Origin: Gordonia westfalica
GTDB taxonomy: Bacteria; Actinomycetota; Actinomycetes; Mycobacteriales; Mycobacteriaceae
NCBI RefSeq assembly: GCF_900105725.1
Contig: NZ_FNLM01000034.1
Location: 3,162,001 to 3,226,000 of the forward strand
Reading direction: 5' to 3'
Length of the DNA stretch: 64,000 bases
Part shown: in pieces, positions 1 through 8,596 of the stretch
Numbering within the stretch: the first letter of the stretch is position 1
Layout: each line of letters starts with the position of its first letter
Position numbers and translations under genes: made by a program
Notes under the pieces: generated by a model
What the model was told of the DNA's origin: nothing
Seen by the model: only the letters and a program-made list of their open reading frames with translations
The model's database searches: none

Positions 1-80
1 CGCTCGTCCGCGGCGAATTCACGCTCACCGACGGGCCCACGGTGTGGATCCACCGCGTCGCCCCGCCGGGAGAACGATGA
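1..80 (+). CDS. C-terminal end of a gene entering from the left
   Basis: The frame beginning at base 3 is open and reads LVRGEFTLTDG, then a short stretch, then HRVAPPGER before TGA at 78-80. Composition and third-position G/C look coding. It converges on the DUF2993 gene 19 bases away. Only about 25 residues are present, so no family can be assigned. Confidence 0.55.
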   Translation, partial: LVRGEFTLTDGPTVWIHRVAPPGER

Positions 81-99
81 GAGGCGAACCGCCCGCCGA

Positions 100-1223
100 T
101 CAGACCGAGCAGCCCGATTCCTGGTTGCCGGTCATCTCGTTGGTCAGCTGGACATCCGAGCCGCTGATCGCGAACTCGAGTCCGGTGTCGGTGACCTTCA
201 GCTGATCGACCTGGACCTCGTCGAAGAACGGCCCTAGCGCCGACGTCGTGATCTGGTCGACGATCTGCTGCGCGAAGTCCGGCGGGATGCCGAAGACCAG
301 TGCGCTGGCCTTGACGACCTCGAACTCGACCCGGCCGTCCTTCAGGACGGGCTTGATCGTCGCCGACACCGGGACCGAGAAGAACATCACCGGGAAGCCG
401 GCCTGCACCTCGAAGGTGCCGTCGGCGGCGTTGCCGGTGATCGACTCGACCGCACCGGCCGGGCCCGCACCGTTGCCGGTGCTCTGACCGTCGGCACCCG
501 GCGCGCTCTCCTTGCTGAGTTCGACGATCCGCTCGTACGGGATGAAGCCGTCACCGTTGAGGGTGCGGATGTCGGTGCTGCTGCTGTCGCCGGAGATGCC
601 GTCGGCCCGCATGTGCAGACGCACTCCGTCCGCGCCCGAACTGTCCTTCGTGTCGACCTGCACGTACGGGATGTCTCCGGTGCCCTGCAGGATGATCGGC
701 TTGCGGCTCAGCGACACCGAGGTGGGCACGCCCGTGAGGCCGCTGAACGAATCCTCGAGGCAGCCCGTCACCTTGTTGCGCAGATAGAGTTCGCTGCCGA
801 CCGCGCCGATGACCACGAGGAGCAGCACGGCGACCGCGCTGAGGGCCACGATCTTCTTGGTGCTGCGATTCTTGCGCGGCGACGTGAGCACCGGACCGCT
901 CCCCTGAGCCTCGAGCGGTGCACTCGAGTCGTCGCCGTAGGGTGTCTCGCCCGGCGGGAACTGAGCGGTACCCGGCACGTTCGAATACGCCTGTGTCCCG
1001 GGGGCGATCGGAGTCGTCGCGAACTGTTCGGTCTCGCCGGTGTCGGTGGCGCCCGTGCCGGCGTTCACCCCGGCGGGGTCGGCGGCAGGATCGGTGGGGC
1101 CGGGTCCGCTGGTGCCGAATCGCTGCCGGGCACCGGCCGCCACTCGTCACCGGAAGACGCAGAGGAATCGTGCGACTCGCCCTGGGCTCGGGGGTCGTCA
1201 CCGGGAGTCTTGTTGTCGCTCAT
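100..1223 (-). CDS. DUF2993 membrane-anchored protein, apparent frameshift near the N-terminus
   Basis: The main frame (GTG at 1143, 347 residues) has a disordered Pro/Gly/Thr-rich N-terminus, one transmembrane segment (VALSAVAVLLLVVIGAVGS, about residues 98-116) and an extracytoplasmic DUF2993 domain, the family of mycobacterial LmeA (a cell-envelope phospholipase); function here is not shown. The GTG lacks a Shine-Dalgarno site and directly follows an in-frame stop. ATG 1223 overlaps the nitrilase stop as ATGA, the expected coupled start, and encodes MSDNKTPGDDPRAQGE with good codon use, but it runs into a stop. Adding one base to the G run at 1096-1099 joins both frames into one protein. 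From memory, M. tuberculosis Rv0479c is the counterpart and also lies next to a nitrilase gene. Confidence 0.75.
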
Positions 1224-2095
1224 GGGTTCCGTCCTCGGTCGTCGGACTCTCGGAGCCGCTCGCCGGCGGGTGCCACCTGGCTGTGCACCGCACCGCCGAC
1301 CGGCAGCGTTCGCTCGTTGGCGAGGACCGCCAGTTGTGTACGAGCCTTCTCGACCCGTTCCAGGTCGAGGTCATGAACATCAACCTGGACCGTCTCGGGG
1401 TATGCGGCGACCACCGTACCGAAGGGGTCTGTGATTTGGCTGTGTCCGATCCCGGTCGGAGCCCCGGATTCGGCGACCGCCTCGTCCGGTGGAAGCGCCT
1501 GGCCGACCGCGACGACGAACGTCGTGGAATCCAGCGCACGAGCCGTGGCGAGCACCTCCCACTGATGGATCTTGCCCGGGCCCGCACCCCAGGACGTGGG
1601 CACCACGATGACCTGTGCGCCGCGTCGTGCGAGGTTCGTGAACAGGGCGGGGAACCTGATGTCGTAGCAGGTCGCGACTCCCACGGTGACCCCGTCGACG
1701 TCGAAGGTCAGCGGCTCCTCGCCGGCGGCGACGGTCTTGGACTCGCGGAACCCGAAGGCGTCGTAGAGATGCAGTTTGTCGTACGCCTGGCGCGCTCCGT
1801 CCGGATGCGCGACGAGGACCGTGTTGAACACGCGACCGTCATTCGACGGGGTGAACATCCCGGCCACCACCGTCACCCCGGCCGACGCCGCGACCTCCGA
1901 CACCCCACGGGCCCACGGTCCGTCGAGATCCTCCGCCACCGGCTTCAGCGGCACACCGAACCGGCACATCGTCGCCTCGGGGAACACCACCAACCGCGCC
2001 CCGCGCGATGCCGCGTCCTGCGTCGCCGCACGTAGGGTCGCCAGATTCTCACTCGGATCGTCGGTCGAGCTGATCTGAGCCATTGCCACACGCAT
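1220..2095 (-). CDS. Nitrilase-superfamily carbon-nitrogen hydrolase
   Basis: About 291 residues. The Glu-Lys-Cys triad is visible: Glu in VVFPEATM, Lys in YDKLHLYDAFG, Cys in VATCYDIRFPALF. These enzymes hydrolyse amides or nitriles; the closest known relatives are Nit-type omega-amidases such as Rv0480c. Substrate unknown. The start is ATG 2095 (MRVAMAQISS, a typical nitrilase N-terminus); a TACTGT hexamer at 2103-2108 lies 7 bases upstream, so the mRNA is probably leaderless. An open extension up to 2155 would overlap the methyltransferase and has no family match. The stop overlaps the next gene by 4 bases. Confidence 0.85.
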   Translation of the reverse strand: MRVAMAQISSTDDPSENLATLRAATQDAASRGARLVVFPEATMCRFGVPLKPVAEDLDGPWARGVSEVAASAGVTVVAGMFTPSNDGRVFNTVLVAHPDGARQAYDKLHLYDAFGFRESKTVAAGEEPLTFDVDGVTVGVATCYDIRFPALFTNLARRGAQVIVVPTSWGAGPGKIHQWEVLATARALDSTTFVVAVGQALPPDEAVAESGAPTGIGHSQITDPFGTVVAAYPETVQVDVHDLDLERVEKARTQLAVLANERTLPVGGAVHSQVAPAGERLRESDDRGRNP

Positions 2096-2135
2096 AGCCG
2101 CCACAGTAGTGCCCGTCACCTGCCGCGCCGAGAAG

Positions 2136-2912
2136 TCACCAGGGCGCGACCACATCCCACGGGACGGTCAGCACGTTGTCCGACATCCGCCGGCGCGTGA
2201 CGACACAGTCGACGCCACGCTCACGCAGCAGGTCTTGCGCGTGACGCCAGCGCACCCGCGGTCCGTACGGGGCCAGCGGGGCGGCGATGTCCCAGCACTG
2301 GTCCGCGAGCGTCAGCAGATCGTGGATCTTCTCGCCCGGCACGTTGCGGTGGATGAGCGCCTTGGGCAGTCGTTCGGCGAGGTCGGACGGACGTTCGGAG
2401 TGTTCGGGCGCCCAGCAGAGCGTCAGACTCACCGGGCCCGCGTCGTCGAGCAGGACCCACGTGCACCGCCGGCCGATCTCGTCACAGGTGCCCTCGACGA
2501 TCACCCCGCCCGGCGACAGCGCCGCACGCAGCCTCGACCATGCGGCCTCGACCTCGGCCTCGTCGTACTGCCGCAGGACGTTGAAGGCGCGCACCACGCG
2601 GGGACACAGGCCCGCCATCTCGAAACCACCGACCGCGAACCGGACCCCGTCGCGCGGTTCGACGACCCGGGCCGGGTCGATCTCGAGTCCCACCATCTCC
2701 AGGGCCGGGGCGACGCGTCGGAGCCGGCCGGCCATCTCGACGGTGGTGTCGGGGCGCGCGCCGTAACCGAGGTCGACGACCAGCGGGTGCGCGACGTCGA
2801 GCGCCGCGACCACGGCCGGTTCATGCGCCATCCACCGATCCACCCGGCGCAGCCGGTTGATGTTGGTGGTCCCGCGCGTCACCCGGCCGATCGGAGCGGC
2901 CGGACGACTCAC
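2136..2912 (-). CDS. Class I SAM-dependent methyltransferase-like protein
   Basis: 258 residues. The Rossmann motif is VVDLGYGARPDTTVEMAGRL, followed by the second acidic strand VGLEIDPARV, the usual SAM-binding arrangement. The C-terminal half is an unassigned helical region. Its start overlaps the upstream DUF2505 stop (ATGA at 2909-2912), so the two are translationally coupled. Substrate unknown. The gap to the nitrilase start is 40 bases, and the nitrilase seems to have its own promoter there. Confidence 0.72.
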   Translation of the reverse strand: MSRPAAPIGRVTRGTTNINRLRRVDRWMAHEPAVVAALDVAHPLVVDLGYGARPDTTVEMAGRLRRVAPALEMVGLEIDPARVVEPRDGVRFAVGGFEMAGLCPRVVRAFNVLRQYDEAEVEAAWSRLRAALSPGGVIVEGTCDEIGRRCTWVLLDDAGPVSLTLCWAPEHSERPSDLAERLPKALIHRNVPGEKIHDLLTLADQCWDIAAPLAPYGPRVRWRHAQDLLRERGVDCVVTRRRMSDNVLTVPWDVVAPW

Positions 2913-3418
2913 AAGTTCTTGTCGATCCAGTCCTTGGCGTACTCGGCCTCGGCACGGAACAGATCGACCAGGTTGATGAGGATCATCTGCTCGAGCTTGC
3001 CGTTCACGAACGGGACGAAGACCTTCGCCTCGCTGGTCCGGCGGATCGTGCAGCCGCCGTCGGTCGGGAACAGCTCCTGCCAGCCGTTGAGGCTGCCCGG
3101 ACCTGCGGGGATCGACGCGTTGTAGGTGCCCTTGGTGTTGTCCGCATCGAACGGACCGAGGGTCTCCTCACGCGTGATGACCATGTCTTTCATCATCACG
3201 GTCTGCGCGAGCGGAGGCAGCTGGTCGCGACCGATGGTCTGCTTGAGGACGACCTTGATCCCGGTCTCGTCGGAGGTGAAGGAAGCGACCTCGCAGTGCG
3301 GCGAGATCATCTGGAATCCCGCCATCATGTCGTCCCAGTACTGCTTGATGCTCTGCGCTTGGTAGAGCTTCTCCGCGGGATGCGTGTAGCGAGCGGAGTA
3401 GCTGAGCCGTCGTGCCAT
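2909..3418 (-). CDS. DUF2505-family protein (first of a tandem pair)
   Basis: 169 residues, starting MARRLSYSARYTHPAEKLYQ. It has the DUF2505 pattern: aromatic-rich N-terminal strand, a YWDDMM helix, central beta strands and a C-terminal helix with EQMILINLVDLFRAE. The fold is SRPBCC-like, which suggests a hydrophobic ligand pocket, but no ligand is known. It is paralogous to the next gene (the same order of QYW, promotion of LP, and GK-lE motifs), so the pair arose by tandem duplication. Rv0481c is the single M. tuberculosis counterpart (from memory). Confidence 0.8.
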   Translation of the reverse strand: MARRLSYSARYTHPAEKLYQAQSIKQYWDDMMAGFQMISPHCEVASFTSDETGIKVVLKQTIGRDQLPPLAQTVMMKDMVITREETLGPFDADNTKGTYNASIPAGPGSLNGWQELFPTDGGCTIRRTSEAKVFVPFVNGKLEQMILINLVDLFRAEAEYAKDWIDKNL

Positions 3419-3428
3419 GACGACCAGG

Positions 3429-3935
3429 CTACGTCAGCCGATTTTCAGAATCCCAATCGACGGTGTGGCCACGCTCGTGCTCCAGCAGGCCGACCAGCTC
3501 GCTGACCACGGCCTTCTCGATCTTCCCGCCGAACATCGGCAGGTTCACCGACACCTCGGCCTCGCAGTCGCTGGTCGCCGGATCGCCCGACGTGGTGATG
3601 GTCCCGTACACGTTCACCGGCACCGGCGCGCCCTCGACCGTTGCGTGCATCTCGGCCACGATCCGGTCTCCGACCAGCCGATATGTGTTCTTCCGCGGAA
3701 TCCGGAGGTCGCCGGGCATGATCTTGGTGACCGCCGACGGGAGCTTCTCCGCGGGAATGCCCTGGTTCATCTCGACCGTCACGGTGTCACCCGCGATGGT
3801 CACCTTCTCCACGTGGCCGTGACCGGCGTTCATCCGCTCCACCAGATCGTGCCAGTACTGCTCTGTGGTGAAGATCGCCCAGAGCCGTTCGGTGGAGAAC
3901 GGGTAGGAGTCCAGGTGCTGCAGCTTGCTCGCCAT
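3429..3935 (-). CDS. DUF2505-family protein (second of a tandem pair)
   Basis: 168 residues, MASKLQHLDSYPFSTERLWA, with TTEQYWHDLVERM and the C-terminal FGGKIEKAVVSELVGLLEHE typical of DUF2505. Ten bases separate it from the downstream paralogue. The start ATG 3935 lies 7 bases after a TAGCGT hexamer (3943-3948), so it is probably leaderless. It diverges from murB across a 38-base gap that must hold both promoters. Function unknown; an SRPBCC-type binding fold is inferred from the family. Confidence 0.82.
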   Translation of the reverse strand: MASKLQHLDSYPFSTERLWAIFTTEQYWHDLVERMNAGHGHVEKVTIAGDTVTVEMNQGIPAEKLPSAVTKIMPGDLRIPRKNTYRLVGDRIVAEMHATVEGAPVPVNVYGTITTSGDPATSDCEAEVSVNLPMFGGKIEKAVVSELVGLLEHERGHTVDWDSENRLT

Positions 3936-3973
3936 GGAGAGAACGCTACCGTTCGCCGGTTAACGTTTAACGC

Positions 3974-5062
3974 GTGACCGACACGCAGACGCCGCTGAGC
4001 GCACCCCTCGCCGAGCTGACCACCCTGCGTCTTGGCGGACCCGCCCGCGAGATCGTGCGTTGCCCCGACACGCGCAGCATCGTCGAGACCATCCTGGAGC
4101 TCGACGAGCGGTCCGAACCGGCGCTCGTCATCGGCGGCGGCTCCAACCTGGTGATCGGCGACGCCGGCTTCGACGGCACCGCCGTGGTGCTGGCGAGCAG
4201 CCGGATCGAGTTCGGATCGGGCCGCGAGTCGGGCCGCGCGCACGTGGTCGCGGATGCCGGTGTGAATTGGGACGACCTGGTCGCCGCCACCGTCGAGGCG
4301 GGGTTCGGCGGGCTGGAGTGCCTGTCGGGGATTCCAGGCGCAGCGGGTGCGACGCCGGTGCAGAACGTCGGGGCCTACGGCGTCGAGGTCGCCGACATCC
4401 TGCGGTCGGTCCAGGTCCTCGACCGCCGTTCCGGCAACCTGCGGTGGGTCTCGCCGACGGAACTCGGACTGGGCTACCGCACCAGTAACCTCAAACACCG
4501 CAACGACTTCGTCGTGGTCGCGGTGTCGTTCTGGCTCAACGCCGACCGCGCGAGCCAGCCGATCCGGTATCGCGAGCTGGCGACGACGGTGGGCGTCGAT
4601 CCCGGCGATCGCGTCGACGCCGGCACCGCCCGCGAAGCGGTGATCGGGCTGCGTCGCGGCAAGGGCATGGTCCTCGACCCCGCCGACTTCGACACATGGA
4701 GCGCCGGATCGTTCTTCACCAACCCGATCGTCGCCGGCGACGATGCCCCCGCCGTCCTCGAACGCATCGCGGCACGCGTCGGCGACGACGTCGCGATCCC
4801 GTCCTATCCGGCCGCCGACTCCCCCACCGCGATCAAGCTGTCGGCGGGTTGGCTCATCGAGCGCGCCGGCTTCGTCCGCGGCTACCCCGCAGCCGATGCC
4901 CCGGTCCGCCTGTCGACGAAACACACTCTGGCACTGACCAATCGCGGATCGGCCACCACCGAACAGCTGCTGACCCTGGCGCGTGAGGTCCGCGACGGCG
5001 TTCTCGACGCCTTCGGCGTGACCCTGCGTCCCGAGCCGGTCTTCGTCAACTGTTCCCTGTGA
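3974..5062 (+). CDS. murB: UDP-N-acetylenolpyruvoylglucosamine reductase MurB
   Basis: 362 residues, the normal length for MurB. It reduces UDP-GlcNAc-enolpyruvate to UDP-MurNAc with NADPH and FAD, the second committed step of peptidoglycan precursor synthesis in the cytoplasm. Visible motifs are GGGSNLVIGD and PGAAGATPVQNVGAYG (FAD binding), YRTSNLKHR (substrate Arg), AGSFFTNP with the proton-donor Ser, and PEPVFVNCSL at the end with the catalytic Glu. The start is GTG 3974; TAACGT at 3961-3966 is placed for a leaderless transcript. It is convergent with the hydrolase at 5084. Confidence 0.96.
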   Translation: MTDTQTPLSAPLAELTTLRLGGPAREIVRCPDTRSIVETILELDERSEPALVIGGGSNLVIGDAGFDGTAVVLASSRIEFGSGRESGRAHVVADAGVNWDDLVAATVEAGFGGLECLSGIPGAAGATPVQNVGAYGVEVADILRSVQVLDRRSGNLRWVSPTELGLGYRTSNLKHRNDFVVVAVSFWLNADRASQPIRYRELATTVGVDPGDRVDAGTAREAVIGLRRGKGMVLDPADFDTWSAGSFFTNPIVAGDDAPAVLERIAARVGDDVAIPSYPAADSPTAIKLSAGWLIERAGFVRGYPAADAPVRLSTKHTLALTNRGSATTEQLLTLAREVRDGVLDAFGVTLRPEPVFVNCSL

Positions 5063-5083
5063 CGCCGGGTCGGGTGCAGGGGG

Positions 5084-6184
5084 TCAGCTGACCCGCTGCC
5101 CGACTCGCGAGACCTCGGCGACCAGCTCGTCGAGCACCTCGTTGAATCGTTCCGCGGCCTCGATGCTCGACATGTGGCCGACACCTTCCCACACGACGAG
5201 ATCCCGCAGGGAGCCGTTGCGCTGCAACACCTCTGCGATCTGCTCGGCGTGCTTGCGCGGGGTCAGCCGATCCTCGGTGCCGACGACGACGGTGGTGGGC
5301 ACCGACAACGCGGCCAGCCCGGCCGTCACGTCGAGTCTGCCCATCGCCGATCCCCAGCCGGCTCGTGCGCGCGGCGGGCAGGCACCGATCATCTCGTCGA
5401 CGAAGTCGACATGCGCCTTGCGCGCATGGGGACCCAGAGCGATGTAGTGCGAGAACCGCACTCCGATAGGGGTTTTGGGGATCGGCACGGGCACAGACGT
5501 GATCGCCTTGGCCACGACGGGCGCGAAGGGGCGCGCATACGCCGGCAGATCGACCGGGACGAGCGCGTGGTTCTCCATGACGGCCTTGGCGGCGGTCGAG
5601 ACGAGCACCGCGCCGGAGACCAGGGTGCCGACCTTCTCCGGGAACTGTTCCGCCCAGGACATGATGGTCATCCCACCCATGCTGTGCCCCACCAGGATTG
5701 CGCGACGACCGGCCGGGACCGCCGCTTCGAGCACGGCGTCGAGGTCCTGGCCGAGCATTGCGATCGTCGGACGCCGACGACCACGTTCGCTGAGTCCGTG
5801 GCCGCGCTGGTCGTAGGTGACGACGCGTCGACTGCCACCCTCCGACGAGGCGAGATGGTTGATCTGCGGATACCAGTACGCGGTGTTGCAGGTCCATCCG
5901 TGGACCATCACGATGACGTCGCCGTCGTCGTCCGCCGCGTCGGCGGAGCCGTAGATCTCCACGTTGAGGAGGGTGCCGTCGGAACTGCGGGCCGGCAGGC
6001 GCCGGGGCTTGGAGTCGGGCGCGGTGAGGAGGTCGTCCGGACCGTCGTCGACCGCCCTTTCGGCACGGAGCGCGTCACGCGCGATTCCGGCGAGGACGGT
6101 GCCGACACCGACTCCCACCGCACCTGCACCGATCGCGGTCGCGATCCCACCGACGCTCGTCAACGACTTCGTGTCCACCGGCAC
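5084..6184 (-). CDS. Alpha/beta-hydrolase, probably membrane- or envelope-associated
   Basis: 366 residues. The first 35 hold a Gly/Ala-rich hydrophobic stretch (IATAIGAGAVGVGVGTVLAG) that could be a membrane anchor. The hydrolase core follows: oxyanion region VMVHGWTC, nucleophile elbow LVGHSMGGMT, acid GTEDRLTP and histidine GVGHMSS, a complete Ser-Asp-His triad. Probably a lipase or esterase; substrate unknown. It lies 55 bases behind the MerR gene and is likely read from the same transcript. Confidence 0.8.
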   Translation of the reverse strand: MPVDTKSLTSVGGIATAIGAGAVGVGVGTVLAGIARDALRAERAVDDGPDDLLTAPDSKPRRLPARSSDGTLLNVEIYGSADAADDDGDVIVMVHGWTCNTAYWYPQINHLASSEGGSRRVVTYDQRGHGLSERGRRRPTIAMLGQDLDAVLEAAVPAGRRAILVGHSMGGMTIMSWAEQFPEKVGTLVSGAVLVSTAAKAVMENHALVPVDLPAYARPFAPVVAKAITSVPVPIPKTPIGVRFSHYIALGPHARKAHVDFVDEMIGACPPRARAGWGSAMGRLDVTAGLAALSVPTTVVVGTEDRLTPRKHAEQIAEVLQRNGSLRDLVVWEGVGHMSSIEAAERFNEVLDELVAEVSRVGQRVS

Positions 6185-6239
6185 TCCTCAACCTCGACGG
6201 GGCCGTCCGCGATGGAGACCCCGGGCGGGGACGCCGCGT

Positions 6240-7070
6240 TCAGCGCCCCGTCTCGGTATTCAATGTACCAATATCCGTTGTCTCATAGCCGGGACCTGAC
6301 TGGTCACCGGTCGAATCCGGCGCCGTGGTGTCCGGTTCGTCGTCCCCGGTGGTGGCGGCGTCGAAGTAGGTCGCCGCCTCCCCGATGGCCCGGGAGATCT
6401 GTTCGTCGAGCGCCTTGCGGAACGTCGTCTCGACGATCTCGTGTGCCATCGGCCGGACCGCCTGGATGAGGTCGGCCATGTTGCTGACGCCCTGCTCACC
6501 GAGGTTGGGGAGGTTCTCGTCGAAGTAGGTGTCGGTGATGATCGAGACGAAGCTCGCGGCGACGTCCTCGAGGTCCCCCTGGACACGAACCCACCGGTCG
6601 AGCAGGAACTCCAGATCGACACCGCTCTTGACCAGGATCTCCGCACCCTCGAGCAGCTCGGGATTCTGGATGGCGTAGTGCGCGCCGTCCTTGGCCAGCA
6701 GGCCGAGTTTCTGGCTGAGCGCGATGGACCGATCAGAGGCGTTGAGGGTCTTCTTCAGCTCGTTGATGGTGATCGTCGCCGCGCGTTTGAAGTTGCGGAA
6801 CCTGCCGCCCTTCGGAGATCCCCGCAGGATCTGCTCGACGCGCATGCCGTGGTGGGCGGCGTGCAGCAGCTCACTGATCGTCGCGAAGGTGTACCCGCGT
6901 TCGAGCATGCGGGAGATGAGGTTCAGGCGGACCAGGTGCTGATCGGAATACCATCCCGCCCGGCCGCGAATGGTGGGCGGCGGAAGCAGTCCGCGGTCCT
7001 GATAGACCCGAATGTTGCGAACGCTGACCCCCGACGCCTCGGCGAGCTCATTGATCCGATATTCCGCCAC
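6240..7070 (-). CDS. MerR-family transcriptional regulator
   Basis: 276 residues. The N-terminal winged helix reads YRINELAEASGVSVRNIRVY, then QDRGLLPPP and GWYSDQHLVRLNLISRML, the classic MerR domain. The rest is a long helical domain without the metal-binding cysteines of MerR/CueR, ending in an acidic disordered tail. Effector unknown. Start GTG 7070 is 6 bases after the DUF2516 stop, so it is in that operon. Confidence 0.85.
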   Translation of the reverse strand: MAEYRINELAEASGVSVRNIRVYQDRGLLPPPTIRGRAGWYSDQHLVRLNLISRMLERGYTFATISELLHAAHHGMRVEQILRGSPKGGRFRNFKRAATITINELKKTLNASDRSIALSQKLGLLAKDGAHYAIQNPELLEGAEILVKSGVDLEFLLDRWVRVQGDLEDVAASFVSIITDTYFDENLPNLGEQGVSNMADLIQAVRPMAHEIVETTFRKALDEQISRAIGEAATYFDAATTGDDEPDTTAPDSTGDQSGPGYETTDIGTLNTETGR

Positions 7071-7076
7071 GATGCA

Positions 7077-7400
7077 TCAGGCCCTTTTGCTGAACCAGGA
7101 CTTGCCCTGGATGTCGTCCACGCGCTTACGCACGTCGACCAGGTACACGAGCATCGCGACCACACCGATGATGCCCAGGAAGCTCACCGCCCCGAAGAAC
7201 CAGATGAACAGCGACGCGCCGGCCAGGATCGACACCCAGATCACCTTGCTCTGCCGGTCGACCGCCGGGAATGCGTCGGGCCGCTGGATGGCCGCGTGAA
7301 TCAGCGCGACGACGGCCGCGATTCCCGCGGCCACGGTCAGGGCCAACATGATCAGACTCTGGCCATAGGCCAATACGCCGAAGAAGTCCACGTCGAACAC
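7077..7400 (-). CDS. DUF2516 integral membrane protein
   Basis: 107 residues, start GTG 7400. Three hydrophobic segments are visible (about residues 10-37, 52-69 and 73-88), ending in a basic tail VRKRVDDIQGKSWFSKRA. It matches the actinobacterial DUF2516 family, for which Rv0476 next to hbhA is the M. tuberculosis member (from memory). Role unknown. It follows the HBHA gene by 33 bases and precedes MerR by 6, so XRE-HBHA-DUF2516-MerR reads as one unit. Confidence 0.8.
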   Translation of the reverse strand: MFDVDFFGVLAYGQSLIMLALTVAAGIAAVVALIHAAIQRPDAFPAVDRQSKVIWVSILAGASLFIWFFGAVSFLGIIGVVAMLVYLVDVRKRVDDIQGKSWFSKRA

Positions 7401-7433
7401 TCTAGTCCCGTGCGTCCCGATTGCCGCAGCAGC

Positions 7434-8516
7434 CTACTTCTTGGCAGGTGCTTTCTTCGCGGGCGCCTTCTTGGCCGCAGTCGCCTTTTTTGCTGCAGTC
7501 GCCGTTTTCGCCGGGGTGGTTTTCTTCGCCGCAGTCGTCTTCTTCGCGGCGGTCGTCTTGGTCGCCGCGGTCTTGGCGGGGGTCGTCTTCTTCGCCGCCT
7601 TTCGTGCCGGCGTCTTCTTCGCCGCGGCGGCGTCCTTCACCGCAGCAGCCTTCTTGGCGGGAGCCTTCCTCGCCGGGGACTTGGTGGCAGCGGCCTTCTT
7701 CGCCGGAGCTTTCTTGGCCGGCGCTTTCTTGGCGACTGTTTTCTTGGCCGGGGCCTTGGTGGCAGCGACCTTCTTCGCCGGAGCCTTCTTCGCCGGAGCC
7801 TTCTTGGCCGGGGCCTCGGTCAGCGAAACTGCGCGCAGCGGCGCGTCGGCGCTGCCGTCGCGGCTCGTCCCGTCAGGGCCGCCGCCGTCGGCCAACCCGG
7901 CCAGACGGAGAGCCCGTTCACCGGCGGCGCGCGTCTGCTCGGAGATCGTCCCCAGCGCCTCCTCCGTGAGACCGACCGCGTCGCTGTAGACCTTCTCCAG
8001 CTTCGGCAGATTCTCCTCGACCACCGGCTGCGCCTTCAGCTTCTCGACGGCCTCGTCGCGACGCTCCGACAGCGACGTGAGAAGACCGGCCGCGACGGCG
8101 AGGTACGCCTCGGCGACCTTCCGCAACTCCTCCGGCGAGAACCGGGCCCGCAGTTCCTCGATCTCCGAAGGCAATTCGACCGGAAGAGTCGACAGCTTCG
8201 ACTTCGCCTCCTCGAAGAGCGCCAACGCGGTCGCGAGCGCCTCGTCGATCCTCGCCTGCGCATCATCCCGGGAACCCGCGAGCTTCGACTGGGTGGATTC
8301 GACCGTCTCAGCAAGCTTCGACTGAGTAGAACCGACAGTCTCAGCAAGCTTCGACTGAGTAGAACCGACAGTCTCAGCAAGCTTCGACTGAGTAGAACCG
8401 ACAGTCTCAGCAAGCTTCGACTGGGCCTGTTCGGTCGCCGCCTCCCCACGCTCACGAACCTCGGCCAGCAATGCCGCCACCTGTCCCACGGCTGTCGTCA
8501 ACGGATTCTCACTCAT
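7434..8516 (-). CDS. hbhA: Heparin-binding-haemagglutinin-like protein with 11-residue repeats
   Basis: 360 residues. Order: a short N-terminus; an alpha-helical coiled-coil region containing four tandem 11-residue units of the type ETVGSTQSKLA; a conserved HBHA helix (LPSEIEELRARFSPEELRKV and EEALGTISEQTRAAGERALR); then a Lys/Ala/Pro-rich tail of about 140 residues (AKKAPAKK repeats). In mycobacteria the Lys-rich tail of this surface protein binds heparan sulfate. M. tuberculosis HBHA has 199 residues, so both the repeats and the tail are expanded here. It sits in the same XRE-hbhA-DUF2516 order as in M. tuberculosis, although the paralogue at 16339 resembles Rv0475 more closely in its N-terminus. 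The Lys-rich tail also recalls histone-H1-like proteins, so DNA binding is an alternative. Confidence 0.82.
   Translation of the reverse strand: MSENPLTTAVGQVAALLAEVRERGEAATEQAQSKLAETVGSTQSKLAETVGSTQSKLAETVGSTQSKLAETVESTQSKLAGSRDDAQARIDEALATALALFEEAKSKLSTLPVELPSEIEELRARFSPEELRKVAEAYLAVAAGLLTSLSERRDEAVEKLKAQPVVEENLPKLEKVYSDAVGLTEEALGTISEQTRAAGERALRLAGLADGGGPDGTSRDGSADAPLRAVSLTEAPAKKAPAKKAPAKKVAATKAPAKKTVAKKAPAKKAPAKKAAATKSPARKAPAKKAAAVKDAAAAKKTPARKAAKKTTPAKTAATKTTAAKKTTAAKKTTPAKTATAAKKATAAKKAPAKKAPAKK
8278..8409. repeat. Four tandem 33-base units inside hbhA
   Basis: Units at 8278-8310, 8311-8343, 8344-8376 and 8377-8409. The last three are identical base for base; the first is diverged. A partial fifth unit begins at 8410. 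Each encodes 11 residues of the HBHA coiled coil. The units use A/T-ending codons (GGT, TCT, ACT, CTT, GCT), unlike the rest of the gene. Confidence 0.95.
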
Positions 8517-8596
8517 TCAGCTTCTCCTGCCTCAGTTTTCTCGGAACTCAGTTTTCAGGACTCGGCCAGGTTTCTGGGCTCATCAGCAGCCGGTGG

